A DNA stretch of 64,000 nucleotides from Aotearoamyces nothofagi (GCA_015345905.1 JADDTR010000008.1:310001-374000); one strand, 5' to 3'; shown: positions 37,416 through 51,000, counted from the first letter of the stretch. Notes: generated from the letters alone by a model not told the origin. Numbers and translations: made by a program.

Positions 37416-37918
37416 CTCTAGGCGGCAGGCAGGCAGGAGCCAACCAGGCCGGGCGGATGACAGATAGCAGTCGTCAGCAGGGAGGGCGAGGAGAGCGGTT
37501 AGGGGGCCGGACAGCACTCTGACTGTACAGTACAGTGCGTACGCTGCGGACAGCACGGTGCGTACAGCGCAGTCGGGGGGATACGGCAGGGCCACAGCGG
37601 CGGGATGGGTGGGCGAGGTGGGCGAGGTGGGCGAGGTAGGTGGGCACGGTGGGCACGGTGGGCTGCTTGCTGGCCGGGCTGGGCGGCTAGGCTGGGCTGG
37701 GCTGGCCTTGCCTTGCCTGGCGCACTCATCGCACTCATCGCACTCAGGCTGGGCAGGGCGGCGGCGAGACGGTTGGACGGGTAGGGTAGGGTAGATGGCT
37801 GGCTGGCTGGCTGGCTAGACAGCGAGGACTACAGCGGGCAAGAGAGACCCCGTAGACACCCTACCCTGCCCTACACTGGACCTGGCCAGCTACACGACCC
37901 AGCCTGCCCTGCCCATCC

Positions 37919-37950
37919 AGGACAGGACAGGACAGGACAGGACAGGACAG
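37919..37950. repeat. (AGGAC)n pentanucleotide microsatellite
   Basis: Six perfect AGGAC units; second array of this pentamer in the desert. Confidence 0.9.
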
Positions 37951-39606
37951 CAGCGTACAGTGGGCGCTGTGCAGTGGGTGCTGTGTGTGTGCGCCGTACC
38001 GGCCAGTGAGTCCCCCAGTGCCCAGCACCGTCGGCCGGCGCAGAGGGAGAAGAAGAAAGCGGGAGGGAGGGCAGGCAGGCTGGCGGGCAGGCAGGCTGGC
38101 AGGCAGAGAGTGGCCCAGCCGTGCCCGTCCAGTCAGCGAGTGGCCCAGTGCGCCCAGCCCAGCCCGTCCAACCAGCCCGGCCTGCCCGTCCAGTCAGCCC
38201 GGCCCGCCTGCCAGCCCGCCCAGCCCCGCCCAGCCCCCGGCCCAGCCAGTCAGCGGCCGTCGCCCCCCCGGCGCCACTCTGCTTTGGCGCTGGACCGCTG
38301 CGACGGCGACGCTGCCTGGCTGCCCCGCCGCCTGATTGGCCCCGCCCCGCCTGCCTGGCCCGTGCGCTGCCCGCCTGCCCTGCTGCCCTTTTGCCCTTTT
38401 GCCTCCCGCTGGCCTCTGGCCCTTTTGCCGGCCGTGACTCAGTCAATGCATCTGGCGACGCACTGACTGGCCCGCCGCCGCCTCGCTGCCCCCGACGCTG
38501 AACAAAACCGCCTGCGCGCCCGCGCCTGTCCCTTCGACCTGCACGCCCGCAATGGAAGACACAGTGCAATAGATCGAGCGGCTCTCTGAAGTCTGCATCC
38601 TGATCCCGCATCCTGATCCTGATATCAATCAAACACGCCTCTCCAGCGCCCACGAGCATCGCCGCCCCAGCCACGCTGCTGCACCCTCCCCTCTCCTCTC
38701 CTCTGACTGTTCCCGCCGCGCTCCGCCCGTCCCGGAGTCTGCTCTGCCTGTGCTGTGCGTCGACTGCACACCCGCTCCGCTCAGCGACTCTCAGCGTCCC
38801 CCCCCCGAACGAAGGTCTGCGACAGCGACCTGCTGCGAGACGCTCCTCCGTCACGCCTCTGCAAAGCCGTCGACCACCAGCCTTGTCTGCTCGAGCATCT
38901 CGCCACGCCTCGTCGCCTTTGCCTCTGAGAGACGCTTCCCGCTGACTGCCGCAGTCGTCTGCCTGCTCAGTGCCGCTTCCTCCTGCGAAAACGCGACCGA
39001 GCTGTCGGCTATCGCTTGCCACTGTGCAGAGTCACAGCCAGCCTCGAAAGCACCCCATCCTCTCACACCACTACTACAAGAGATCCCTCTTCGCCCACTC
39101 CGCTCCGTCCTCTGCTCCGTCTTTTAGTACCTGCATATCGCGGTCTTCCAGGCTCTCATATACGCCCCCCCCCCGAAGCTTTCCCCGTCTCTTCGTTTCC
39201 TCGCCTCATCAAATGGTAGCTGGATCCCAGTCCTAGCTCACCATCCCGAAACCCTCACCAGCGTCCACCGTCGGAAAGGTCACCATGCTCCTCGATATCC
39301 TATTCTTCTCTCCAGTCGCCCGTCTTACATTGCCCACCGGTATTATCGTTTCTGAAAAGGTCACCTCGTTGGTCTCTTCTCCCCGCTAGCTATTCTCCTC
39401 CACCTCGATCATCTAGCTCTCTGGCGACTTCTCACTGTCGTTCTAGGAGCTTGCGTCTAGTCGGAAGTCTCGCGGAATAGTCAACAGCAACAACACGAAC
39501 GGTATTATCTATTGGCTTTGTACAGACGGCGACTGGAGTTGCGTTGGAACTGCTGGGAACACTTCTCAGTCCTCGAATGCGAACCTCATAACCCGAAACC
39601 CCCAAG

Positions 39607-41739
39607 ATGAATTGTGGCGACGATGATTCGTCGCCGCCTTACATTACCTCCTATCAAGATGGCCCTTATAATTCTTCACTAGCGTCATCGGCCTCCTCGT
39701 CATCAGCGTCGGTTTGGTCCGATTCCGGGTCTCAATCCTCAGATGATTCCTCTGTTCATTCGGCGAGCGTCTCGGATTCCGAAATCTCGGACTCGTACTG
39801 CTGCCCAACTCTACCATCATATCAGCCCGTAAACAGTGCTTGTGAAAATGTCATCCCGACCGCGTGCTGGCCGAAGACGCTCCTCCCCAGTGTCGTCGTC
39901 CCTGAACTGCGCCAGAATCCGCGGAGAACAGCCGGACCCGTAGCCCGGTCCGGATGCCCTCCATCATTGGTTCGTCAATGCGATCGAAAGGTCAACTTCG
40001 TCGATAGCCTTGTCGGTATGTTTTACAATTGCTATCCTGCTTAAGAAGTCATTTGCTCAACCCCTCCCCCAGATTCCTCTGCTCAGATCGTGGAAGCCAT
40101 ATGGCCGCTCTCGTCTGTTGTATGCCGTAGCGAGATGGGCGCTAAAGGCGTCCTTCCTCTGCGAACATTTATTCAAGAGACGTTGCGACGGTCGCGAACA
40201 AGTTACTCAACTCTACAGGTGGCCCTTTACTACCTGATTCTAATCAAACCCCATGTGCCTAAGCATGACTTTACTATGGAGCAGCCCCAGGATGCGCACT
40301 GTATCAGAGCCTTGCAATGTGGACGGCGCATGTTCCTTGCCGCGCTTATTCTTGCTTCCAAGTATCTCCAAGACCGGAACTACTCTGCTCGTGCGTGGAG
40401 TAAGATATCCGGATTGAACACGCACGAGATCAACCAAAACGAGATGGCCTTCCTCCTGGCTGTCAATTGGCGGATACACATCACCGAAGCAATCTTCCAA
40501 CGGTGGGCTGACATCGTTGTCAAGTATACACCGAGCCATCCTCCTTCGCCAGGCTCCTTGCCATCGCGTTCGGCGGCTGACTCATCTGCGAGCTGGAGAG
40601 CTATAATTCTCCAGCTCAACCCTGAACTGAACAATGTAGACGGCATCTTGCCGCCGACGTCTGCAAAGGCGACCTTCAAGAGGATCAGCGCAACGCCTGT
40701 GAAGCCCTTTGCCGAAAGAACTTGTTCCTTTGAGAGCGAGTCGAGCGAGTCCACACCGACTCCGAGATACTCTGCTCTACAAATTATGGAGCCTTCTCCA
40801 ACAGCTGGTTATCCTGTCAGCAACCCGGCACCGGCCCTCGGTCTACTCCCAACGCCAAGGCTTACGCCGCAAAGCGTCGGATTCAACACTCCTGCAGTGA
40901 GTGCTGCTTCCTATATGCTAGGTAAGTCAGCTATGGGCTACGCCATGGCTCATGTCTCCACCGTTTGTGCTACGCAATCGACGGAGAGGTGGCCAACCAT
41001 CATTTCCCCCCAACGCGTCACCTTCCCTCGACGGTCTTCACTGGCAAACTCGGTCTCTTCGATGTCATCGCCAGAATCTATGGTCTCGGACAGCTCAACG
41101 CGGTCTTCCAGGTCTTCCTCCATCTCGTCTGCGTCGTCGCTGAATAGCGCGCCACTCTCGTCCAAGCTGGACGTGCAGGCGCGCTGTCGGCATGCGAAGC
41201 AATACTTGGATGGCAGGCAGACCTTTCGGGCGACTATCGCTGCGGTCCCAGAATGCTATACCGATAGCGCTACGTTATCACCGCCGGAGCCCTATGCTTG
41301 TCCGGTTGGGAAAGAACTACTAGATTTGTCCTTGGAGACCCCTCTTGGCCGACTCCACCGGGAAGGAGATTACTTCTCACGTGACTCGTCAGCAAACGAT
41401 GCTGCACGTGCTTTACAGGAGCTGCACAATCACCCCCGCTCTATCGAGAGCCCGCAAAGAGGAGCAAAGCGTAGCCGTCCCGTCTCGGTTGACAATTCTC
41501 TTCAGGAGAACGTCAGAGTCATGCTCGCCAACCAGTATCACAGTAACAGGGAGAATGGCTGGTCGGACTCCCTGCTCCGTTCACGTCCAGCCGCCGACTC
41601 ACGATGCATCTCCCACGACTCGGTGAAAGCCGTAGTTCGTGGTGTGGACGGTCGCAAACGGGTTTGCTGCTCGAGCGAGGCACTCGACGAACCGGGTATG
41701 CTCGCCGGGCCAGGGATGTGGGAGGGGATCCTCAACTAG
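39607..41739 (+). CDS. Pcl-type cyclin, cyclin-dependent kinase regulator (2 exons)
   Basis: Cyclin of the Pho80/Pcl group, which in yeasts activates the Pho85 CDK in G1, polarity and nutrient responses. Exon 1 39607-40015 and exon 2 40073-41739 (intron 57 nt) give 691 aa. The first 130 residues are Ser/Asp-rich and disordered. The cyclin box spans about 165-287: LPLRTFIQETLRRSR, the helix LQVALYYLILIKPHV, the core RRMFLAALILASKYLQDRNYS, then WSKISGL and NEMAFLLAVNWRIHI. The A-L-I-L-A-S-K-Y and N-x-x-E-x-x-F-L-x-x-x-x-W residues are diagnostic of the Pcl cyclin fold. The long C-terminal tail is Ser/Pro-rich with clustered SP/TP sites and Ser-rich tracts, likely phosphorylated and disordered. 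A GTAAGT at 40922 could mark a second, optional in-frame intron. A long pyrimidine-rich leader precedes ATG 39607. Confidence 0.88.
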
Positions 41740-42824
41740 GATGGTTGCCATACCATACCTACCATACTATACCATACCATTTATTTCTTTTGTCACCTTG
41801 TAGCTAGCTTCTCTAATGGGCGAAGTCTTCATCTCAATCTACATGAAAGTAGAGACGGGATGGGATAACCCTTCGTTGCTGGAAAAGTTAATAGCATAGC
41901 ATGGGCTCGGAGTGCGGGAGGTAAAGGGCTGGCAAACTCTTTGTAAGATGGCGAATTATTAGGTGATCTGGCGACTGGAAGCTTATTACACGGTCTTGAA
42001 ATGACTGGGCTTGGTCGTGGTGGGATGGCATTAGCAGGAGTTGCTTGTTTGTGTGTGTTCACGTATGTCTGTGTGCTAGTACTTAACAACAGGAGAGGGA
42101 AGCAGAAAGAGAAGAAGCTTTAATCCACTTGCCGTGTGGGCATTTGCTAGACTCGAATCTAGATCTTATTGTTGTATCCTCTGCCCTGTTCTCGGAGTGC
42201 CTTGCAGCCATTCGCATCGTGCCATGTGACCTGACCTACCCTCTCGGCACCAAGAAGTGGCGTCGCACACATCCATCCATCCGACTCTCTCCCTCTCAGC
42301 TCGGTCGCGGCCTCGCTTCGCTCCAGCGTAAAAAGAAAAAAGGGGGGGGGATTGAGAGAGGTGGGAGGGTTTGTAAACGTTTATACGCTGCGCTGATCGT
42401 GGATCTGACAAGTTTTTTTCTGGGGAAAACGAGGCACGTGACGTGATATTGCATATAGCGAGGGCGGGGGCGGGGGGGGGCTAGGGCTAGGAGGGATGGG
42501 GAGGGCGCGCGGGGATCTAATAGAGATTGATGAATTGATGAATTGATTGATTGATTGATTAATAGGGCACTAGGGTCTCGTCTTGTATAAAGAGAGACAT
42601 GGCCGTGTCATAGATACATACATACATACATACATACATAAGGGGGGGGGGGGAAATCCCCACCGCAACGACGCTTGGTCGTGCAAAGCAGACTGGGTCA
42701 GTCAGCCACCTGGTATCTGCCTCGTCGTCTTGAAACGCGGCAAAAAAAAAAAAAAACGCCCGTATCAGCAGCCGCGGCCACGATGATTTGCAAAGGGGTG
42801 GCCAGAGCTGGCCCGGAGCCCCGC
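41740..42824. other. Convergent spacer between cyclin and smc5
   Basis: About 1.1 kb holding both 3' UTRs, a (CATA)n run near 42.62 kb, GATT-type repeats near 42.53-42.56 kb and several G and A homopolymers. No gene supported. Confidence 0.55.
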
Positions 42825-45800
42825 TCATGCCACGGCCGTCCTGGCATTCATGGCCCTCCGGATCCCCGCCGCTCTGCCCAGGTCGAGCATCTGCTGCTCG
42901 CGAGGCATGTGCTCGCCGCTGGCGATGCACAGGACCTTCATGCGCTCGTCGTACCTCAGGCCGGTCAGCAGCTTTGGCGTGATGAGGAAGTACTGTGACG
43001 TGTGCTCCTTGCACGCGATTTCGACCATTCGCTCGTGTACCATGCGCTCGTTGCGCGGGTCCATTCCCTGGTTGATCTCGTCGACGACGCGGAAGGGTGC
43101 GCGAGCTAAACTTTGGAGACTCATGAGATAGAAGATCGTAGATACGGAGCGTTCGCCACCAGATTGCCGGTGCGCATTGAGGAGTTGGAGACTCTCGTTT
43201 TCACGGAACTTGACTTTGATTTCGATGGACCAGAGGTCGAAGTCATCATCTTTGTGCACGCCGACCTCACCCGCACAACCGATCTGCCCAAAGTTGTACG
43301 CGAAGGCGTCACTGATCTCCTTGATCAATTTGTCGAGCTCTGGCTCCCACTTCTCGCGGACGTCCCTAATCTTGCGGTCTAAACGCTCAAGTTTGGAAGT
43401 GGTGTCATGGATTTTGTCCGTTAATTTCTCTATCGTGACCTGACGCATTTCAAATTCTTTCAGGGCGCCAGCATTGCCATCGTGGATATAGTCAAGCTTG
43501 GATTTCTCGGCATCGATCTCATTCGTAAGTTCTTCGAGCGTCTTATCCCTGGGGAAATTTCCAAAATACTCCTTATCCGAGTTATTATCTGCCAATATTG
43601 CCTTGCATACCTCGAGAGCTTTCGCCGCTGCTCCCTTGGCGGCTTTTGCCTCACGCTCGACATCGTTAACAAGCCGCCTCTCGTCTTCAAGCTCTTTCGC
43701 AATGCCACTATTCCGCTGTCTTAGTGCTTCTACGTCCGAGGTAGCTTCGACAAGTCGTATTTCAGCCTCAAGTAATGCTTCATGACAAGTTCGAATGTTT
43801 GCAACCAGTTTCTGGTGTTGGATGGCTAAAGTCGTTTTCTTTATGACTAAATCATCATGTTGTGTAATAAGCTGGTGTAGCCGTTGACGAAGCTCCTCGC
43901 CCTGTTGCCTCTTTTGGTGAAACGTATCTTTCTCTCGCTCTAGATATACTTAGGGGTCAAGCTCGCACATAGGAGGTGAGTGAGTACTTACCAATCTTTG
44001 CAGGCAACGCAGCATATATACCTGCCGCTTTTTGCAGTTCATTTTTCCGTTCCTTTAAATTAGTCTAATGAGAGAAAGTCGTTAGTACATTATGTAATCA
44101 TTGAAGCGTTTCTAGTGAAGCATACCACTTGAGCATTCACAATATTTCGTTCGGCCTTTAGACTTTCCAACCTTTCTCGGATTGAAGACACTTCTGCTTT
44201 CATTGCTTCAAATTCAGTATTCCAGCCATCAATATTTTCTTGGATCTCACGCCTCTCGCTGAGATCCACTGGCTTATCAGTCCACATCTGTGCATTGCGG
44301 ACATTCTTCGTTGTGGTTGATGTGGCCCCAGGACCATACTCGCGACGTCTCGTCGTCCGGTAGTTGTGACGTCCTGTGACCCAACTTGAGACTGGACTGT
44401 CAAGTATCATATTGAACTGCGCCTCACTGACATCCTTGAGGGCGACACCAGTAGCATGAATGTTCAGACCACTGCAAAGCATAGCAAGCACCGTCTCGGC
44501 GCCATCAATGTAGTCTAGCACCCAGCCATCGAAGCCGAACTGCTGCATCTGCTGCTGCGATATAGGAGGTCGGTACTTTGACAAGTCACCAGCCATAGTC
44601 TTCATCGTAATTTCAGCGAGCTTCATGTTCCCGTACAGCTGTTCTCCGAGTTTGGCAAAGTCTGCCCTGGTCTGTGTGGTAATTGTCATGAAATCGTTGC
44701 GCTGAAAAAGAGACTCAATTGCATCAACATAACGGGGGTCCTTGATCGAGCATTCTACAAGCGGAGGGCCGTAGATGTGCTTTTCGAATTTATCTTGATT
44801 TGCCTGTATCCATTCCCAAGCTTTTGCAGTGTCTTCGGAGACTTGTCTTAATTTGTTCACTTGTATACCAGCCTGTGAATCAAGAACTGCGAGATCTTGC
44901 TCTGCTTTAGTGAGTTTATTTCTGACTATGCTTCCTCGAGCTCGGAGATCTCGCTCTCTGGCCTGAAGATCTCGGGCCTCTGCCTCTATATCACGTAACT
45001 TGTGCTCTTCAGTTCTCTATAGTTATATCAGTATCACTCGATTCGTAGCTTGGAAAGGAGCCACTCACAATCTGCGCATTCCAATCACTGGCATCGAACT
45101 CGGGAGGTGCATCTTGTCTCCGGGCTTCGAGGTCGTTGATTTTCCGCTGTATCTGTTGTAGGTCTTGTTTCCTTTGTTTATCCCCTTCTATTTCAGCCTT
45201 TCGTGTGGCCTCGACTTGCGTGATGCTTTCTTCCACAGCCTCAATCTTTCTATATGCAAGATCTGCAGCATTCTCGGACTCTTCTAGGGATCTTTTACGT
45301 TCCTTTACCACAAAATCAATTTGACTCTGATATTTCTGTTTAGCATTAACAGCTCGCAATGTTGGTTCGACTTGTTTCTCTAGCTCCTTGAGCCGCTTTT
45401 GCGAGTCTGTCTTTCGCTGACGTTGTGCTATGTGGTTATCACGAGCTACCCTGTACTCAACGAATGGCACGCTCCTCTCTAGCAAAGATATCTTCTCCTG
45501 GATCTTAGCCCTCTCTTTTAACCTCTCGACATCGCCTCGCAGATTTTCCTGGCGATCTTCCATATTTGCTAATGCCTCCTTGTCTGTTTCGTGGTGTATT
45601 TGCAAGGCCTTCTGTTCCTTACGGAGGCTTTTGAGTTCGTTATGCCATGTCAACATCTCCTCCGGTGCCGCAGCTCTTTGTGTCTCGTGCAGCAATTCTA
45701 CTGGACTAAGACCCGCGAATTCAGAGACTCTGTCTTGAGGTAGAAACTGACATAGGTTATCGACCTGTATCCCAAGTCCTCTCGTCAAGTATTGCACCGC

Positions 45801-46415
45801 CTTCAACGACGTTTCGCCCCCGTTGATCCACCATTTACGTTTGTCGCCGTCCCGAGTAATTCGTACTTTTACAATATGGTTATCTGCCTCTTCTGGTCGC
45901 TTCTGCAGCTCGATCTCAATTGTAGCGTCATCTTTGCCATGCTTAACGAACTCTCCAACTTTTGCGGCCCGTCCAAGGTGTGTAGCTGCGTAACCTAAAC
46001 CTAGGCAGATCGCGCAAACCAACGAGCTCTTTCCAGTTCCATTTGGACCAATGACCATGTTCAAATTAGGTCCTGGATGAAAGACAGCATCCTCATAAGT
46101 GACAAAGTTGGTTACTTTCACTCGCACAATGGCACCTGGTTGATATTCACCATTGCCGTTGGCTGAACCATTGAACCCTCCATCCACAGAATGCCTGTAT
46201 CTGGCTGTATGGTTGCGATATTCTGTAGGAAGTACATCATCCGGATCGCTTGGCGAAGAGGGTGTATCTGTGCTCGTTCGTGCACGCTTTGAAGAGCCTG
46301 ATCCAGAGGATCCCGGCCGGCCGTGGTTTACAACATGGTTCTCGCTATCTTCGTCTTCATCTTCTTCAATTTCTAGCGATCGTCTCCGACGTACAGGGAT
46401 CGTTCGGGGAGGCAT
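42825..46415 (-). CDS. smc5: SMC5, subunit of the SMC5/6 complex (4 exons)
   Basis: ABC-type ATPase of the Smc5/6 complex, required in the nucleus for recombinational repair, replication-fork stability and segregation. Exons 46415-45069, 45016-44126, 44064-43992 and 43939-42825 join in phase to give about 1141 aa. A disordered acidic/basic N terminus precedes the head entry with Walker A GPNGTGKSS near 120-128. CQFLPQDRVSEFAGL follows, the Smc5-specific block after the nucleotide site. Two long charged coiled coils flank the hinge at about 525-670 (YGPPLVECSIKD ... DYIDGAETVLAMLC). The C-terminal head carries the signature SGGERS near 1029 and Walker B FRVVDEINQGMD near 1053. The frame is open further upstream to ATG 46583, which would add 56 residues; 46415 is preferred because the MPPRTIPVRRRRS start fits the family length better. 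Confidence 0.93.
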
Positions 46416-48051
46416 AGCTGTCTCTGCGCCGCGGCGGTGATCGTGAGGGCGTTTCCGTTTGTAGCCTCGGATCAATTTGGGGTTCGCGATTTGGGAGCCG
46501 CGATTATTAGAGACGCGATCTGAGACGCGTAGTGGAATAATGGCATGCATGTCGACCCGCCGTAGATATGATTGGCCGAACATCACTACAAAGTTGCCAA
46601 GGAATTCCAGACGACGACGCTGCTGAAGAATTCTCGTGTGCTACTCTTTATCTACATTCCTCTTTCAACCTGTCAGTTTTACACTGCGCACTTACAGATT
46701 CATGCTCTGTAGGCTGTCACATCCATTGAATGCTACGTCTACGAGAACGCTTGTTACATTCTTTATAATGAAATGTGCGCTTCGGCCTCATGCTATTTTT
46801 ACCGCAGGCTTCCCGGACACCTTGCCGTCAACGATTGACAGGACGATCTACGATGAAGAACCAGTTATGACAAGATGCCTTTGCCACCTTATCCTCAGGA
46901 CAGGAACACTTTCGACTATCAATATAGAGAGGACACCAACAATGCTAATCGATATTCCAGCTATCCATTCCCTACTTGATCTTTTACAAGGTGCTCCATG
47001 TTGGTTCTCAGTCCATAGCGCGGCTCTTAATGAGTACTATGGACGAGGCAAGGTGTACGAGGTATGATGATAAGTGTACATATCTTACTTGCAACTCTGA
47101 GCTCCGCTTCGTCTCCAAAGTAATGAATGAGGCCTATGACAAGACTCGAAATTTATCCTATGCGCTCTCCAAATGAATTCTCATAGCCAAGTAGATCCAT
47201 CATTCTATATGGCTATGCTGCCGGTAATAATTGTTTTCGCACTTAAATCTTACGTACCTCTCTATCTCTACTTTCAATAAGGTCCCTCTAGAGATCTTCA
47301 ATGGCATATGAATTTGTGGCGTTTTCAATTCCTCCCGCTCAATTTTCCTATGATTAGACATTGCCAATCCTATTCTTCAAGCTTGCAGAGAATCCAAAGA
47401 AGTCTACTAAAAATACAAGTTGTATGAGGTTGCTGGTTTTCAATGGTGAAATTAAGCTGTGGCCTCCCTTGCGGGAACCGATCGTGACATTCCTCACGAA
47501 CCGGGTCTATCCTACGTGTGGACTAAACAAAAGATAAACAGTAACGGGGCTCACCAAACACAACATTCCACAATTTTAAATCGGCAAATTGCACATTCAT
47601 GCGATAGTGCCAAGCTTGCTGAACTAATTCTCGTCAGCTCTTTCCTTCTCTCGTGTCATCGTCGGCTTCAGCCTTCACGCTGGTAGGAGTGAAATATCGC
47701 GGCTTTCAGAGCACAGGACTGCTCATGGGAAGCAGCGCGACAGTGAGTCGATGATCTCTCAACTCCTAACTTAACAACATTACTTTCATCGCCACGAGTA
47801 TTTGAATTGACAACTCTTGCAGCTTTCCTAGGGCTTAATCCAATATATACACGCGCCGGTCAATCCATCAAAAACGCGCTCCACACCCAAACCACAGTCT
47901 TTACCATAAACTACTGCAACGTCTTTTGCACTCTGAACTTGCACGGTCGAGTCTCAGGATTACACTCTTTAGAGACAGCATCAGCTTCCGCCAAATCTGA
48001 GCATGTCATTATCGCAAGCATAACATCAACCTAAACTGCAGAATTGCAACA
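46416..48051. other. Divergent intergenic region between smc5 and the Gin4-type kinase
   Basis: Shared promoter region of about 1.6 kb with AT-richer composition. An open frame at 46.6-47.07 kb (+) has no recognisable domain, and I do not call it. If smc5 starts at 46583 the first 168 bases belong to that gene. Confidence 0.5.
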
Positions 48052-51000
48052 ATGAACTATACCGATGAGCCTCGGCCACCTACACGACGACCACCTCTAG
48101 GAGATGCAACACAACGCGTCAATAATGCTCACCATAGCTACTCATCATCACCAGAAAAACACTCGACACAAATGCCTCGTCATGAGAGTATAATCACTGG
48201 GGGGCAGCTTCCCTTATGTGATCCTGGTCCATCTTCTCCAGCATCACATACAAATGCATATACTGGGCATGATCGTCAATTACCAATTCCTTCGCCTGGA
48301 TCTAATGTCCCGAACCCGCGTCTCTCAGCAATTTCGAAGGAGAATAATGCACACAACTCTAACCGTAATTCACAGATATCCACTACGTCCACCAATGCCT
48401 CTGATGGTAGAAGGAGGAAGACCCATATTGGGCCATGGCATCTAGGTAAGACTCTTGGCAAGGGAGCGACTGCTCGAGTTAGGATGGCCAGGCATGCCGT
48501 TACCGGCCAACCAGCAGCTATCAAGATTGTCCAGAAGAAGAACGCACAATTATCACAAGCTGGCAGTCTTGCATCACTTGATCGGAGAGATGCAGCCTTT
48601 CAGGATGCTGCTGATAATTTTCGGAGGATGCCTTATGGGATTGAGAGAGAAGTTGCGATTATGAAGCTTATAGAACATCCGCATATCATGAAATTGTATG
48701 ATATTTGGGAAAACCGCACCGAAATGTAAGTCATGTTTCCATTCGGTAAGCCGAAGCCTGCTAATATTTCTAAAGTTATTTGGTTCTGGAATATGTCGAT
48801 AATGGCGAGCTCTTCGAGCATATAAGTCGTTCGGGGAGATTAGGAGAAGAGGAAGCTATAAAGTATTTTCGGCAACTTCTCAGTGCAGTTGGATACTGTC
48901 ACCAGTTCAATATTTGTCATCGAGATCTGAAACCTGAGAACATACTTTTGACGAAGCAAGGCGATGTTAAGATAGCAGACTTTGGCATGGCAGCTCTACA
49001 ACAAACTCCAGAGCACCGTCTTCAAACATCGTGTGGTAGCCCACATTATGCCGCCCCCGAAGTCATTAGAGCAATGCCATATCGAGGCGACAAGGTCGAC
49101 ATTTGGAGTATGGGTGTAATTCTATATGCTGCGCTATCTGGACGTCTTCCATTTGACAACCCTTCACTGCCAGGTCTACTTGCGATGATTCAAAAAGGGC
49201 ATTATAAAATGGCATCCGTAATTGGCCCAGAGGCTGCGGATCTAATTCACAGAATGTTACAGGTCGATGCCCGTGACAGACTAAACATTAACCAGATCTG
49301 GAGACATCCCTTGCTCAGAAAATACGACTACCTTGATAATTATGGAGGCGGTGTGAATCCCAGATCTCCTGACATTCGCGAGTGCGGCCGTCCTGTTCTT
49401 CGAAGAAGCGATATCGATAGAGAGCTTCTGCGTCATCTCAGGTCTATGTGGCATCACTTTGAAGAGAGTCAGCTTATCAAACTTCTACTAAATGATCAGT
49501 AAGTAGTCTTCCTGCCTTAAACAACCCTGGCATGATCACAATTAGTGCCATGCCCCTAATGAGACATGCAAACTAACGAGTTTTAGGCCGAATGATCAAA
49601 AGCTCTTCTATAGCTTACTATTAAAGCATCGTGAGAGCCAGTTAGAGAATTATGTCCCAGATATCGGATACTCCAACAGCGACTATCATCACGCGAGGCC
49701 TCTGGCGCAGGTCAAGAAACTTTCTTCCCGTCAATTCACCCAGCCAAGTACGAAAGGACACGGGCGCCAAGTATCCCGATTTACGGTTATCAGTAATATT
49801 AGCAAAGACCGCCATGCGAGGAAGAATAGTGGTTACGCTGATACTGAAGCTGCAGAAACTGTGCAGAGCTACGATCCTTTCAAAGCTTCTCGGCCTCAAA
49901 ATCTTATTGAGACTACGACTAAGGCTCATGCAAATGTTGTTGTGCATCATCGTCGTCTAAGTGAACAAGACGATAGTAGCTATCGCAATGCTACTTCAGC
50001 CCGTCAACAGGATGCCAAAGCTGCTCCTCGAACCTCACGCAACTCAGTGACAAGCTCCATAGGTAGTCGCCCCAGACATCCTACCCTAGCCCCGCCGCGA
50101 GTATTTGCCTCCCGAAGTTCCCTTGCCAGCTCCACCCGAAGCCGTGGCAGTGCTTCAGTAGTACGACCATCAATTGCAAATAAACGTGGTGTCAGTTTCT
50201 CCCATATACGGAAGCCGGCTGTTCCAGCCGAACGTCGATTACTCTCTGACAGTCAGGTCCTCGAGCGCCATAGCAAGTATACTGAGGTGACGGATGACGG
50301 CGGTGATGTCCTCCGACCCATTGCAAGCCCAGAGCAATACATTCGATCCAGGAAAGGTGCAGGCTCTACCGTGCGGCCTCGGTTGTCCCCCAAGAAACCC
50401 GATCGCGTAAGCCGCCTTTGGAACGAAGATGTGCGGAAACTGAGCAGCAGCTTGGCCGAGGATTGTGATGCAGCTTTCAACAGGACCTCGGTGGATGCTA
50501 CTGATCCTTCGCATGATGAACGCAACGTTATTCCTCTTGAACCCAACAGTCTTCATATTCCTAAATATCAAGCACCTGGAGATCGTTCATCTTGGGATGG
50601 ACGTCCACTGCCACCTCCTCCTATTCGATCCGAATCCATAAATATACAGCTCGCAGAGGCCAGAAGACAAGCTGAGACTCGGAGACTGTCAGGCAATGCC
50701 GACGATTCGCCTGGCTACTTGGACAGGATGGTTAACCACATTGATCGACTTTTGCAACCCGGCTCTTCTCCTATGCGCCGTGCATCAGCTCCAGCCAATT
50801 CTAAAAGCCACGAGGCTGGTAGGGCTCTACCATCTATATATGAGTTCGATGGGGAAGATGTTTCCACAGATCGCCACACTGAATTTGAAAGATTTCTTCA
50901 AACTGAACGTGGGCGGATGTTTGCGGCTAACTGCGCAGCACTCACCCCAGAATCAGACACAAATAATAATAATGCATCCTATGGAGTTGACGATAGAGCC

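Larger units (their letters stand above)
31194..39606. other. 8.4-kb gene desert rich in microsatellites and G/C tracts
   Basis: No supportable gene. Long open frames occur on both strands, but they translate repeats (Pro/Arg/Ala/Ser-rich or GGDD-type low complexity) and have no domains. Contents include a 106-bp minisatellite, pentanucleotide arrays, AT and GA dinucleotide tracts, G/C homopolymers (for example near 32.92, 34.36 and 36.06 kb), TGTACTGTAC-type palindromic stretches and hexamer/9-mer arrays at 37.29-37.42 kb. The last kilobase (38.5-39.6 kb) is pyrimidine-rich and probably contains promoter and leader of the cyclin gene. Confidence 0.6.

Noticed and set aside
37784-37797. GGGTA repeats resembling telomeric sequence
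   Set aside because: Only three imperfect pentamers, not TTAGGG, embedded in other simple repeats; not evidence of a telomere.
37871-39022. Minus-strand frame of 383 codons
   Set aside because: It is a GC-driven open frame over repeats (Gly/Ala/Arg-rich), overlapping equally long frames on the other strand; not a credible gene.
46636-47067. Plus-strand frame of 143 codons between smc5 and the kinase
   Set aside because: No true start context, domain or splice signals; it lies in the divergent promoter region.
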